The translations under genes and the position numbers were made by a program. This document shows, piece by piece, positions 10,034 to 20,875 of a stretch of 64,000 nucleotides of DNA. Each line of letters opens with the position of its first letter. The stretch's first letter is position 1. Origin of the DNA: Symbiodinium kawagutii (taxonomy: Eukaryota; Sar; Dinophyceae; Suessiales; Symbiodiniaceae); assembly GCA_009767595.1 (NCBI GenBank), contig VSDK01013963.1, forward strand, positions 127,426 to 191,425, given 5' to 3'. Below the pieces are notes generated by a model. That model was not told the DNA's origin. It did not search any database and worked only from the letters and a program-made list of their open reading frames with translations.

Positions 10034-10482
10034 TTCTGATCACGGATTCTCCTCAGATCTGAAGGACGTGTTGGTCCACCTCGCCCAATGATGGGCTTCA
10101 GCTGATCTCCGCTCGACTCTGCTTTGATCTGCAGAGGGGGCTCGTCCGTGTCCGAATCACTGCTATCCGGAACTTGTATCGATGGTTGGGGTTTTGGCCT
10201 ACTTCTAAACAGAAACCAGACTCCCAGGATGAGTAAGAATTCCCCAACAAGGAGCACAGCAAACCTGGTAACCTCAACTCTAAAAGATTCCGAATTCAGA
10301 CACTGGTTCAAGGCCCGGTTCGATCGTCTGAGAAGGTCCTCCGCTTCCGATAGTTCAGCACGGAACACAGATAATTCAGCCTGGACCAGATTCAAGGCAC
10401 GTGTTCCGTCGTTGCCCAGGAGGCTCCGCACGACGTGAGAACCAAGGACTATGGCTGCGCTTGCTCGCCAACTAACAGCCAT
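10030..10482 (-). CDS. Small single-pass membrane protein encoded first in the retrotransposon
   Basis: 150 residues. A helical, charged segment at ~30-62 (LVQAELSVFRAELSEAEDLL) could form a coiled coil. It is followed by one hydrophobic span at ~73-92 (FAVLLVGEFLLILGVWFLF) and a Pro/Ser/Asp-rich, then basic, tail ending in PTRPSDLRRIRDQK. Its ATG is only 13 bases inside the 77-bp terminal repeat and its stop overlaps the Gag start by four bases, so it is the first ORF of the transcript. I do not know a counterpart in DIRS or Ngaro elements. The function is unknown; membrane tethering of particles is one guess. It could also be a captured host exon. Confidence 0.65.
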   Translation of the reverse strand: MAVSWRASAAIVLGSHVVRSLLGNDGTRALNLVQAELSVFRAELSEAEDLLRRSNRALNQCLNSESFRVEVTRFAVLLVGEFLLILGVWFLFRSRPKPQPSIQVPDSSDSDTDEPPLQIKAESSGDQLKPIIGRGGPTRPSDLRRIRDQK

Positions 10483-10495
10483 TCAAGGGGAACTT

Positions 10496-10572
10496 GAACA
10501 GAAAAAGGCCTAGAGAATGAGAGATGGGGCTTTGCCACATTCAGGAAACAAACCTCGCTAAAGCTGTCTATT
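10496..10572 (-). repeat. Split direct repeat A, outer copy (element 5' terminus)
   Basis: Identical by eye to 4214-4290. It ends at ATT (10570-10572), after which flanking DNA (ACATACGAGTACC) begins. On the minus strand this is the leader: the first ATG follows 13 bases after the repeat ends. Confidence 0.92.
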
Positions 10573-12089
10573 ACATACGAGTACCGTACATAAATCGTAT
10601 GTAAACAAGAACTGTAATGTGCGAATATGCAAAAAATCAAAATATGATACACGTTGTAAACATATGCGTAAAGTAAGACACACATGAATCTTGACATATG
10701 AGTATATATGGGGAATCTATAACTATGATCATATATGGGAATAGGCCCACACCAATCCAAAAAAAGGGGCAGTAGTGATCAGTAGTGCACATCCCAATAG
10801 CTGGAATTTGGCCCTTTGGATGTTCATAACGGGCACAGGGGCTCACAGCAGATGCAGCCCCTCCCCTACGTGGCCCTGACTGGGGGCCCTGCCAACGGGT
10901 GGAAGCAAAGGTGGAAATTCATGCACGTTATCAGGTTTTTGATGCACATCCCCTGTGATATCCTAAGGTCATGTGTGATCTTCAATCTCAGAATTCTCGG
11001 ATGTGGGTCCAGTAGGGGGCATACCTAACATCTGCAACACATCTTCGAAGGGAAACCAACATTCTTTGGGGGTACACCAGGGCCTCGTCCTCTGTTTCTG
11101 TTTCATCTGCGCTATCTTCCCTCTTCAAGTCAAACCTCAGAGCCGAGGTCAAATTTGTCGCAGCAATCCTTTTAACATCTACAGGAACCGCTGGTTTTTA
11201 GTCACGCATTCCCGGGATTTCTCCACCAAAAAAAAAGCACTATATGCGTTAGAGGGTTAAGCTCATGCTGGTGGTGTCCATTATTTTGTGCCTCCAAACA
11301 TCCAACATCATGGGGAGATCATTGGTTTCTTACGACAGTGAAATAATCAAGCATGCCTTCACCTCCTTTGCCCATTCTCTGGCAATTCATGCTCGCACAA
11401 ACACACGCACACACAGAAACACACGCACACATACAGTCATACATACCATACATGCCACATCTTATGGATGTAGGCAGCTATGCTATCTCAAGGAACGGAT
11501 CCAGGTGATACTCGCTTAGGTCATCCCACACACTTTATTGTTGGGAACCTCAACTGGTTGAACGGAAATAGTAGCCCCTTGCCGCGGTTTCAGAATGAAC
11601 CATTCGACGCTGAAGCATCATCTGGACACACAGACAGACCATCTTCCCTGTGTGGCGAAACTCCGATCAGTGTGCCCACTGTATCATCAAAACTGATGGT
11701 TGTCGAAGTGCAAATCCCTAGTGAATCAGGCGCAAACCAGCGAGATTTTTGCTTTATAACCACCACCAGGATTACCAGCAACCAGCGATTGGTCAATCGG
11801 CCTGTCCAGTGCCCCACGCCTTCAACAGGCCCCAGCTGATCACCAAACGCCTGAGATCTGAACCCGTTTTCGGCCGCACCGTACGACCTTCGTGAAAGCA
11901 ACCCACCTGGTGCAGTTGCGTAGCTGACCAAGCCATCCGTTAACCAACTGATGCTGACTCATGTCCTGAGGTTCAAAGATGCGACCCTGGAGATTTTTCG
12001 ATAACATGGGATTACATGGGATGATTCACCAAACATCACCCAAATAATCCATGGTTATTCACGGAAAAAAGCAAAAACAAAAAAAACAA

Positions 12090-12124
<35 letters not shown>

Positions 12125-12653
12125 CATACACCGAATTCACCAAAATAAGCAGAACGGCGACACTGCATTGTGTGTCGCAGTGTATCGCGCCTCGAAGATG
12201 TGCTTGTCTCAAGCACCCAATGACTGCCATTGTTGCAAAGGATGTGACAGCCTGGGACCATAGGATCGTGGACAGCCTCTGTTACGCCGAAAGTAAATGA
12301 CCAACCTCACCAATCTAAAAAACTTCATGAAACTTCGACCATCGCATGCAATACGAGAGGAACAACAAGAGATGACCAGTCAAGGAATCAACCACAAAAA
12401 CATCTCGGCAACATTTCAACTTCGTAGACCTCGGAATGACATCAGGATCATTCTGGAAGGCAAACCATGCAAATTTTGTCGACGTAATCGTTGATAGTGT
12501 GTGTTCCTGATCAGATCGGTTCTTGACCAAACGCACAAGTTTGCCAATGCATATTCACTCCAGTTGTTGGCTGTCCATGTTGTCCCTTCAACGCAAATCT
12601 TGCCACAATTCTGGCCCACATGGAGATAGGCTAGGCCCGTCTTCTCTAGGAAA
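10573..12653. other. Intergenic DNA, no supported gene
   Basis: This stretch lies between the retrotransposon and the 3' end of the unknown minus-strand gene. It holds a CACACA-rich tract (11397-11450) and a TATATA microsatellite (about 12089-12124). A minus-strand open frame at 11590-11931 has a hydrophobic patch but no convincing splice sites, so I leave it uncalled. Confidence 0.5.
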
Positions 12654-12761
12654 CTAACCCGGGACTTTGATGAGAGTTGGAAGACCAGTTTCTTCGTGGA
12701 CCATCTTGGCAAGGTCTTCAAGGTCTTCCACTTGGTTCATGTTCGCTTTGGAGATGGTAGG
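12654..12761 (-). CDS. Terminal exon of an unrecognised minus-strand gene
   Basis: After an AATCAAG acceptor the frame encodes 35 residues beginning PTISKANMNQVEDLEDL, containing AKMVHEETGLPTLIKV and ending PG followed by TAG at 12656-12654. It is hydrophilic with a helical middle, quite unlike translations of the surrounding repeat-rich DNA. It enters in phase 0, matching the phase-0 end of the exon-like segment at 14550-14654. I do not recognise the family. It is probably the last exon of the gene that begins near 34745, but intermediate exons are incomplete, so it could belong to a separate gene. Confidence 0.6.
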   Translation of the reverse strand, partial: PTISKANMNQVEDLEDLAKMVHEETGLPTLIKVPG

Positions 12762-14549
12762 CTTGATTTTCAGAATAAATACGAGGTTGCTGTCCAACAT
12801 TGCAGTCCTTTGCTTTCTTGTTCAATGCTGTGCGTGCTTGGGAGCCCCCCAAACATGATTCTTAGTTTCATAACCCTTGGATAGTTTGAGATTTTGGTTT
12901 AAATTTGCACAGCGCACACTTCAAACCCACGACCTTCAACCACACACCCCATGCGCATCAGATTTGCGAAGGGACAACTCCGAAAAGGATGTCAAACCTC
13001 ATCGGTGCCACCGTCTTGGAGGATGCGGGCGGTCTCTGTATGGTATCAAATGTTTGAGCCCCAAAATCAATCAGTACCAGCTTACAACTTATCATATTTG
13101 TCACCGACATTGCAGCACAATCTATGCATCAAGACATCAGCAATGGACAGTCAAGGGGAATCATGAAATCCATCCTCAGCTACATATAGGACATGATGAG
13201 ATTCACAGATCAAGCTGCAGACCTAAGTGGTGCACTATTGGAGGCCTGACCAGCTTATAAGCCAAGCAACACCAACAAAGGGGCTTGGTTTGACTGGTTG
13301 ATTGAGAAATGCCATGGTGAGGAGAGGTATAGCTTGAACTGCCAACATTGAATAGTTGAATGGTCCATCATTGAATTTGTAGGACCAGGTTTGAAGTCAT
13401 AATTTGAACACCAATTGAAGTCGTCTGAACATCATTTATGATCACCTGAATGAGCATCAACAACCCATCAATCCATGATGACCTGAATGAGCACAGGCAA
13501 TCCATCATTGGTTTATCACAACCACCAGCAACTACCCACTGCTTTCAGTGAGGAAAGCTGCAGCGAATTCTGCCGAGCATCTGCGCTTCATCTTCAAAAC
13601 AAATTACTCGCCCTTGCTCATCTAAACGCCTCAGCTGAGTGGATCTTCTGGTGATCACGAGGACCTAAAGTTTTGAGTTATACCTCGACCATGCTTGACA
13701 GGAACCAGTCAAATCTTGCTGTGGCCACGTATTTTTGAACATATCAATGTGGCCTAATATGGAGAAGCATTACTAAGAAGCACCGGTCGGAAGTTCACAT
13801 GTGACAACGCCAGCAACTTGGCAGCCATGGCACGTGCAGCAAATGCCTTTCTCCTTCTTCACAGCCTTGCAGGTCAGGAATGCTATCCTGGGAGATTACA
13901 CTCTGCTGTTGGATGGTGCCGGTCCTGATTGGTCCCCTTCCATGAGTATTCGCAACTTCCCAGTGGTAGGTTCATGGCCACGGCGACACAGCGACACTTG
14001 ATCTTGTCCATGGGTTGAACTGATGAAACACATCTTTCTTCATATAGAATGGACAATGTACTTGGGAATTGTCTGTTCTTATCATGACAATGCTTATCAA
14101 ACCACTGCTTTTTCTGGTTGTGTTGATAAGCACTGATCATTCCTGATTCCTGCTTATTGTCTCAGCTAGTACTATCCAGCATCAACCATCTGAAATCACC
14201 ATCCACGGATCAGAATGGAATCAGAAACGGTGGTGACCAATCATCATCCATTTATGAACTGGGATCTGAAAGACCTAGAACCTCAACAGCAATGAACAAA
14301 TTAGTCATAGTACTTTCCACCAGAACCGTTATGGTCATTACTTACTGCGGATGATAAGCAACCAACAACCACTACTAGATGGTTTACCTGCTACTCAACG
14401 GTTTACCTGATTCACTAATACCATCCATTCATCAATCATCGATAATCATCAACCATTGAGTGAGTGTAAGAATCAGTACTAGAACCAATTGCTGAATGAT
14501 TAGTCATAGTAATGATCATTCATCAACCATTGAGTGATCAACAACCAAC
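12762..14549. other. Intron-like low-complexity DNA
   Basis: Mostly degenerate CATCAA/TGATGG-type sequence with no exon that I can support. It separates the last two exon-like segments of the unknown gene. Confidence 0.4.
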
Positions 14550-14654
14550 GTGCCCAACGTGAAACAACGGGGGGCCGTTGAGCTTTGCCCAGGATGGGTG
14601 GCACCTCCAGCAGTAAAGAGGCCCGAGGCCAAGAACCACAGCGAGAGTAGCGAC
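14550..14654 (-). CDS. Probable internal exon with a hydrophobic segment, gene unknown
   Basis: Thirty-five codons lie between a CTCAAG acceptor and a GGGCAC|GTTGG donor, phase 0 at both ends. The translation starts VATLAVVLGLGPLYCWRCHP and continues hydrophilic to FHVGH; the first ~15 residues could span a membrane. GC content is clearly above its surroundings. A second frame of the same strand is also hydrophobic, so the frame is not certain. It joins in phase with 12654-12761. Confidence 0.45.
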
Positions 14655-14746
14655 CTTGAGATGTCCAGGCCTTAGGGCTCCAGGTGGATCAAGCCTATCA
14701 CTTGATGGTGAATAATGATATGTATCATCATGACGATGGCTTGTCA

Positions 14747-14797
<51 letters not shown>

Positions 14798-17043
14798 GTT
14801 AGTTAATGACGATGGTTCGCTAATGATGATAATGACATTGTCAATAATGAACAGTCAATAATGATCACCTTATGGTGAATGATAATGACAATGGTTAGTG
14901 AATGATGAATGATGATGATGACCGTTATGGTCGATGATGATGGTTAGTTGATGACTGTGAATGATAATGACGATGATTCGTCAATAATGGTTAGTCAATG
15001 ATGATGGTGACTGATAATGACGACAGTCAGTCAATGGTCAATGATCATGGATAGTTGAAACTGATAATTTTTCACATGGTGGTGAATGGTTGGTAGTGAT
15101 ACGAGTACATTTAGAGTTCGTCAATTATGGTCAATAATGGTTAATAATCAAGCTGGTTTATTGTGGTTGGTTTATGATGCAAAAATACAATGAACACAGT
15201 AAACACTTGTCAATAACAGGTAGTTATGCTTGATCAGCTCAATGACAGAACTGAACAGTAACCAACAACAGTAGAGAATATGTCAACTGTACAGGGGTAT
15301 TTGGGTACGATCACCCAAAGAGAGAATCCGTTAAAATTGGGGAACAACCATCATCGTGAGGCACCCCAATCTTCAAAAATCAATTTGAACAACCAATCCA
15401 ACCATTGATCGTTTCGTGTTTCGTGATTCAACAATACATACAAACCCTTTTGAGCGCAAGTAATTCCCACCAACAAATTAGTAAGCATGTCATGCCTACT
15501 TGTAGCGGCGCAATCGACTTGGCATCGGGGATTGTATGGGTCTTGACCTACAAAGACCTACCTGGTGCATCCTCGTGCTACTTGGGACGATCATCTCCCT
15601 CAGGAGAGATGGGAAGGTAGCACAAGGTTGCCGGAGTGGTTTCCATTGGGGATCGAAAAGAAATGATCACAGCATTTGAAAGCGCGGACAAAATCCACAA
15701 GTGCCACTGCCGCTGGGGATAACGATATTCACCGCGAATTCAAACACCATTCATCACCTCCAAAGGGATACCGCCCCATCCACGACGTTTGTTTCACTGG
15801 TTGCTTGGTTGGTTGGCCAGTGTGGCAGGGCGACCACAGAGGTTCCCACTGCACTGGATGATGCTCTCTCTCTCTCTCTGATGTATCTACTTCTATCACC
15901 CCCAGCAAAAGCGACAGCAAAAACCCTTCGGATCAAATTTATGTTCGAGAAACCTTTTTGTTGGTCATGATTTCCACTACCGCTAATCACAGGGGATAGT
16001 AACCGTTGCAAAAAAAATCGTGATTAATTGATCAGTGTATGGCCTTGGGTTCATACCTCATACCCTTGATAGACATAGCATGAATGACCAAACTCATATT
16101 AGTTTCGATGTTCATTCATCCCTTCTTGGGATTATTGGTACAAACCCATACCCATATGGTCAACAATCTATACTGGTATGACTGCGGGGGTAGTATATGG
16201 GTTAGATAGGGTCAAGAAGTAAACAAAATGGAATATGGCTAATTCTGCCATATCTTATCTTAGCTAATATAATGAGCTAATTTGCTATATTTCAAATCGT
16301 CAATATGGCGAAGAATGTCTATTGCCATATATTGCCTCTATCGACGACCAAGTAGGCTCGAGAGCTGGGTGTTCATCATAGCTGTTAGGGGCTGAACTGC
16401 CATGGCCAGCCTTCGGTAATGGAACATGCTTGGCCTAGAAAATCACCAATCAAACCTAGGCAAATAAATTTAACATGTTTGATTTTCCAAGATTATATTG
16501 GGTTACCAAAGGGGATTGGATGGACTCCTCGGATTTCCGGACTTTGCTTGCTGTCACTAGATTTTCAAACATGTCAAAAAGCAAACTCAGCTATTAAATC
16601 CTTGAAGATACTATATGCTGAAGATCAAATGCCAACTTTGAATCACCACAAGGCAAAGTCGTTTCCGCGGGAAAACAGGCATGAACATAAAGATGCCTTT
16701 TTGTCCCAGAATGATCTTCTTTTCGCAGTGGCCGTGTTTTTTCATGGGTTAGTAGGTTAGTATATGCCACAATTGGTGGTTCCCAAGTCTATAACCACCA
16801 AAGTAAGAAAACTCTCAAAATAACGGGGAGTACATCACGGAAACAGTTGTCTTTCCAATCCACAGTCATGGTCATTTAATGTCTTTGGGACTCATCATGG
16901 CTATGTGCTCCACCATGGGGAGCACTTCTCAATGTCCCTTTTCGAGCTTCGTGATGGTTGATGATGGTTGGGCAACAGGGATTTCCGATTTTTCGAAGAA
17001 CCATTCACCTCGCCAGGTCATCAAACTGCTCACACCCTGCTGA
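14655..17043. repeat. Low-complexity intron DNA with an ATG-triplet tract
   Basis: An uninterrupted (ATG)n tract lies at 14744-14796, followed by ~300 bases of degenerate TGATGG/GATAATGAC units to about 15080. The rest up to the gap has a (CT)n run near 15870 but no supported exon. Confidence 0.55.
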
Positions 17044-17105
17044 NNNNNNNNNNNNNNNNNNNNNNNNNNNNNNNNNNNNNNNNNNNNNNNNNNNNNNNNN
17101 NNNNN
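17044..17105. other. Assembly gap (62 N)
   Basis: Sixty-two consecutive N. The flanks share CTGCTGA on both sides (17037-17043 and 17106-17112), so the true gap could be small or the join could be a repeat-mediated scaffold link. Confidence 0.99.
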
Positions 17106-17281
17106 CTGCTGAACTTCGTGGAGCTGTCAATGAACAACCAGAAAATCGCATCATTTCTCGACCGGTGCGCAACCTGCCCCCTCCCCACAAGGCCAATCCT
17201 GCGCCCAAGATGCGATGTCTGAACAAGCTTCAGCGACCTAAGAAATTGCTGGGATCTGGGAAGCTTTGTAGCGAAATGCTG
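17106..17281. CDS. Exon-like segment, strand ambiguous
   Basis: On the plus strand an open frame ending LLGSGKLCSEML is followed by a textbook GTGAGT donor at 17282. On the minus strand the same bases give HFATKLPRSQQFLRSLKLV after a TTGACTCACCAG acceptor. Both look protein-like; since every other supported host exon is on the minus strand I slightly favour minus. The left edge runs into the gap. No family is recognised. Confidence 0.35.
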
Positions 17282-18182
17282 GTGAGTCAACCAACCATTT
17301 GTTTACGCTCAAGCAACCAGCCAGGATGGATATTTTAGACTTCTGTCATCCTCTGTCCACTTATAAGTTCACATAAGCAAAAAAATGAAAAAATAAAACG
17401 GGTACTTGTGGCCAATTCCCAGCCCAATCTCTCACCTTGCACCGTGGTTGAGTGTCAATCCCTACCAGGTGGATCAGGGATAGGAAAACTCATCAGGACT
17501 CAGAAAGCTCCCAGCTCAGTGGAAAGCACGGATGGCTCATGCCACCCTGAGGCCAACTGTTTTGCTAACAGATTTCGCTGTCTTTGGTTTGTGTGCGGTC
17601 AAAATTCTGTACCCCTGCCGCCCCAAAGCTATGAACACAAAAGTGGTGCCTTTGCTTGGTTGTTCACCTTGCTCTATAGAATTCACGACTTCCTGTATTG
17701 GGTTACTGCTGGTTGGACACCACACAATTGCCGCCCAATGTTGCATTCAGAGTCCCCTGGGCAATTTTGTTTGTACATGTTGATGTCATTCCTCTTCATC
17801 ACTTGAGGTTGGTTCACCATCCTGAACGGTGTAAAATTTGTCAACAATTCATGCTTGATAACTTGCTCATAATGGTTCATAGATGTAATCCGCGGGCAAT
17901 GATAGTTCACACATGGCTCAGGGTGGTTATGAAATGATATGAAATGCTTCATGATCGTAAATACATGGTTGATGGTTCATCAGTGTACATTACTGGGCTT
18001 GACAACCCACGGTATCAAAGAAATACCCTAGGATTCCGACCCCTATTAAAACAATGGTCGTTCATAAAACATCATAAAACCACTATTTCAACATTTCAGA
18101 TTTGCATCTATATATGTGGCTTTGTTTGTTCATACCTTACGCTCATGATCAATGGTTTCCGCGCACTTCAATCGACTACAAC
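17282..18182. other. No supported gene
   Basis: Open frames exist on both strands (for example 17408-17806, plus) but none has clear splice sites or a recognisable motif. Confidence 0.4.
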
Positions 18183-18394
18183 ATGCGAATGCCTTTTTTC
18201 ATCGCCTTCTCAAGGAGGTTAGGGAGGGCTCTGCCGCAACCAATTTTTGTTGAAGACGAGTCTAGCTCAGCCAAGCGTAGCCAAGCATCTTCATCGCTGG
18301 TCTCCTTGTGCATGAACCAATTTCGGCACAGCTTTTCGATCAAAGCTTCCAGCTGCGGCGAGCTAAGACTTGCATCCGGGACGCACCTCACCAG
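18183..18394 (-). CDS. Probable internal exon, gene unknown
   Basis: 212 bases between a CCTGTGCAG acceptor and a CGCAT|GTTGTAG donor (phase 0 in, phase 2 out). The 70 residues include SLSSPQLEALIEKLCRNWFM, KETSDEDAWLRLAELDSSS and ALPNLLEKAMKKGIR, an amphipathic helical composition typical of real protein. It is unlike its repetitive surroundings. I do not recognise the domain. It is likely part of the same minus-strand gene as 12654-12761 and 19540-19688. Confidence 0.6.
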
Positions 18395-19539
18395 CTGCAC
18401 AGGTCAGCGTAGCCGCTGTGTCAGCGACGCTATTGGTTGGTTATCATCGATCTGTGTAGGGGAGGATGTCATACCAGTACATAAGTACCTAGGTGTATGT
18501 AGCCAAAATGAAATAAGTATCAATTAACAGGCATAGATAGGGGCCTGTATGCAAAAATAAGTCAAGTATACATATGCATGGAGATGCAAAAATCAATGTA
18601 GGAACCCAGCATGTTTACATGTACTTATCAGGCATAACTATGCCATATCTCGGGAAAACATAGGAAAACCACATGGCAAAATCTATGAAAAGCCCGCAGC
18701 CGAGAACAACACTGTCGTCTGTCCCAACATTTGAACTGGTGAGTCAAGTACTCTATGGCTTGGCTGAGCGGCTGTAGATATACATGACTACATACATCCA
18801 CATGTATATCTATAAGCACTTAATATAAAATGGAAATATGTAATACAAATATACTGTACAAATGTAGAGAGAAAATAGAACAAAATGTGCAAGATCATTC
18901 TCGGACGATCAAACCACTGTAAGTGTCACTGCACACAATGATTGGGCGATGCGAGATTATCAGCTGGGAGATTTAAGCTGGAGACACCAGCAGGACTGCC
19001 CACTCAAGTCCCTAGCTTCTGATCTCACTTGAAATACTCACTGCCTTTCTAACAAGCACGTGGTGATTTGTTTGCAAGCCTGTGATCTGCAATGGAAAGG
19101 TCTTGCACCAATCCACATTTTGCCAGCGGGCAATGTTTGGCCAAACTAAGCCGGCAAAGCAACATGACTGCAGCATCTACACCCCATCATATCTCCCTCG
19201 CCCGTTTTCTCCAAGATTTTTTTCTGAAGCTGTGATCTTTTCAGTACTAGCCACCTCCCAACCAAATGATAAGCCTCTCAACAACCATGTGTTAAGATCC
19301 ATCGCATATTTTTGACCTTTTTTAAAGCTAGGTAAAGCCCCTATTCTCGTCTATTCACCACTATTCGCCGTTAAGCATCGTTAAGCCTAGAAGCGTCTTC
19401 TCTTCCCAACTGATGGGCTTGTCGTCATGGACCTGACCTGGCAGGACATCCAACAAGGGTTAGCTTTCTCGATGAATGATACACCTAAGGATTCCAGGAT
19501 CCGTCTAAAAAAATACATACATATATATATATATATCAT
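18395..19539. other. Intron-like DNA
   Basis: AT-rich with ATACAT/ATGTA-type motifs and a (TA)n tract at about 19517-19537. No exon supported. Confidence 0.4.
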
Positions 19540-19688
19540 TAGCTGAACTGTGATAAATCCAAGGCAAGCAGAATCATCCAATGCCTTTTGTGCCCCAGGT
19601 GGGTTGAACTTCAATGCATAAAAACTGAGCAAACTCTGTGACGTCTGTAAGGACTTCAAGGCCTCGCAAACCGGAAACAATTCCAAAG
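19540..19688 (-). CDS. Probable internal exon, gene unknown
   Basis: After a CCTCATAG acceptor the frame reads LELFPVCEALKSLQTSQSLL and then FYALKFNPPGAQKALDDSA, ending near QLM where the frame enters a TATATA tract. The translation has normal protein composition. The donor is uncertain (AAT|GATATA or CAG|CTAATG), so the lower coordinate is approximate. No family recognised. Confidence 0.5.
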
Positions 19689-19779
19689 CTATGAGGAGGC
19701 AACTAACTTTATCACGAGCGGATGATTATCACAACGTTGATGATCTTCATGACATTGAGTGGGATGAGGAAAAGGATGA

Positions 19780-19784
19780 GGAAA

Positions 19785-19851
<67 letters not shown>

Positions 19852-20025
19852 CATGGTGATGACAGGGTGATGACGGTGACAGTGACAGTGACAGTGTCGG
19901 TGACGGCCAGTGACGACGGCGACGGCGAGGGCGACGGCGACGATGATGACGACGATGACAATGACGATTACAATGACGATGATGATGACGACGATGATGA
20001 TGATGACGATGATGATGATGATGAC

Positions 20026-20077
<52 letters not shown>

Positions 20078-20085
20078 GTGACGAC

Positions 20086-20120
<35 letters not shown>

Positions 20121-20130
20121 CGACGACGCT

Positions 20131-20200
<70 letters not shown>

Positions 20201-20203
20201 CAG
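19780..20203. repeat. GAT/GAC triplet repeat tract
   Basis: Long runs of GAT with GAC, GGC and GCT interruptions cover about 19779-20203. All frames are open (poly-Asp, poly-Met, poly-Ser, poly-His), which explains several long but spurious ORFs here. Confidence 0.9.
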
Positions 20204-20214
20204 TAAGTGACGAC

Positions 20215-20361
20215 CCAATGGGCAGGAGATGGCAGGAGTATAGCAAGGGCAAGAAACACCACATCTGGGCGAAACCAAAGGACAACTTTAATGCAGTCTT
20301 CCCTAAAGTCTGCCATAAACAAGTCGAAGACAGTGTCAAACCCATCCGTCGATATGACCAA
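20215..20361 (-). CDS. Possible exon next to the triplet tract
   Basis: The minus-strand frame VISTDGFDTVFDLFMADFRE continuing DCIKVVLWFRPDVVF has protein-like composition, unlike the repeat that follows. Another minus frame is hydrophobic, so the reading frame is uncertain, and neither splice site is clear. Confidence 0.3.
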
Positions 20362-20554
20362 CTTTCTTCCTTTACATAATCCGTCCAGGCTAATCTGTAC
20401 ATTTCTTCTCTCGCAACCAACTTGGAGTATCTACACGGGAGAAGTGCAGAACAGAGTCGATGTTGTCATGTTTTTGTGATATGCCCACAGGTTTTTCACG
20501 GCCTCTTCACTGCGCGTGCGGTTACCATCTGGAATTAGTTCGTAGAGGAATAAA

Positions 20555-20875
20555 TTAGTCGCTCCATTGTTCGTTGTGATTGATGACTCCAATGCGATAT
20601 TGAGAACGCTTGATAGTCGTCAACAATTTGTGGACAAGTCCTGTGAACTTGGGACTTGACTTTGCCAGCGGCACCTGTTCGCGTGCTGCAAAAGGGTCCT
20701 TTCCAACCCATGTTGCATTCGCAACGGCCATCTCCAGTTCCGACGGGTTCAAAGCGATGGTGAGGACCTTTCGCTTCGACAGTCTGCCTGGGTGGTCACT
20801 GGCTGATGAATGGTCAACAGTAGCGATTGCGTAGACTGATAAGGCAAATCCAAGCAGTTGAATGTGATGATTCAT
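20555..20875 (-). CDS. Exon or small ORF of unknown function
   Basis: An ATG-started 106-residue frame. It begins MNHHIQLLGFALSVYAIATV, which could be a signal peptide. Alternatively an acceptor at CTTATCAG would start an exon at 20835 with VYAIATVDHSSASDHPGR. The body includes LSKRKVLTIALNPSELEMAV and WVGKDPFAAREQVPLAKSS. It ends in TAA at 20555-20557, but a donor before that is possible. The segment VYAIAT...LTIA resembles VYAIVT...LTIA in the exon-like segment at 33403-33663, suggesting two related modules in one gene. Family unknown. Confidence 0.45.
   Translation of the reverse strand: MNHHIQLLGFALSVYAIATVDHSSASDHPGRLSKRKVLTIALNPSELEMAVANATWVGKDPFAAREQVPLAKSSPKFTGLVHKLLTTIKRSQYRIGVINHNEQWSD

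Larger units (their letters stand above)
3987..10572 (-). mobile_element. Tyrosine-recombinase retrotransposon (DIRS/Ngaro order) with split direct repeats
   Basis: Read on the minus strand the order is: 77-bp repeat A (10572-10496), four ORFs, 206-bp repeat B (4496-4291), repeat A again (4290-4214), an 18-bp spacer, repeat B again (4195-3990). This A1-ORFs-B1-A2-B2 arrangement is the split-direct-repeat plan known from PAT and Ngaro-type elements, which integrate with a tyrosine recombinase instead of a DDE integrase. The trinucleotide ATT occurs at both outer ends and at the internal A/B junction, as expected if it is the crossover site, and no target duplication is seen. Repeats are 77/77 and 205/206 identical by eye, suggesting a young insertion. 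The polyprotein carries a cytosine-methyltransferase-like domain where DIRS elements carry an adenine-methylase-like one. The RT lacks its catalytic segment, so this copy is probably non-autonomous. Confidence 0.9.

Noticed and set aside
19689..20420. Poly-Asp, poly-Ser, poly-His and poly-Ile ORFs up to 204 codons
   Set aside because: Produced by the GAT/GAC triplet tract; all frames of both strands are open.
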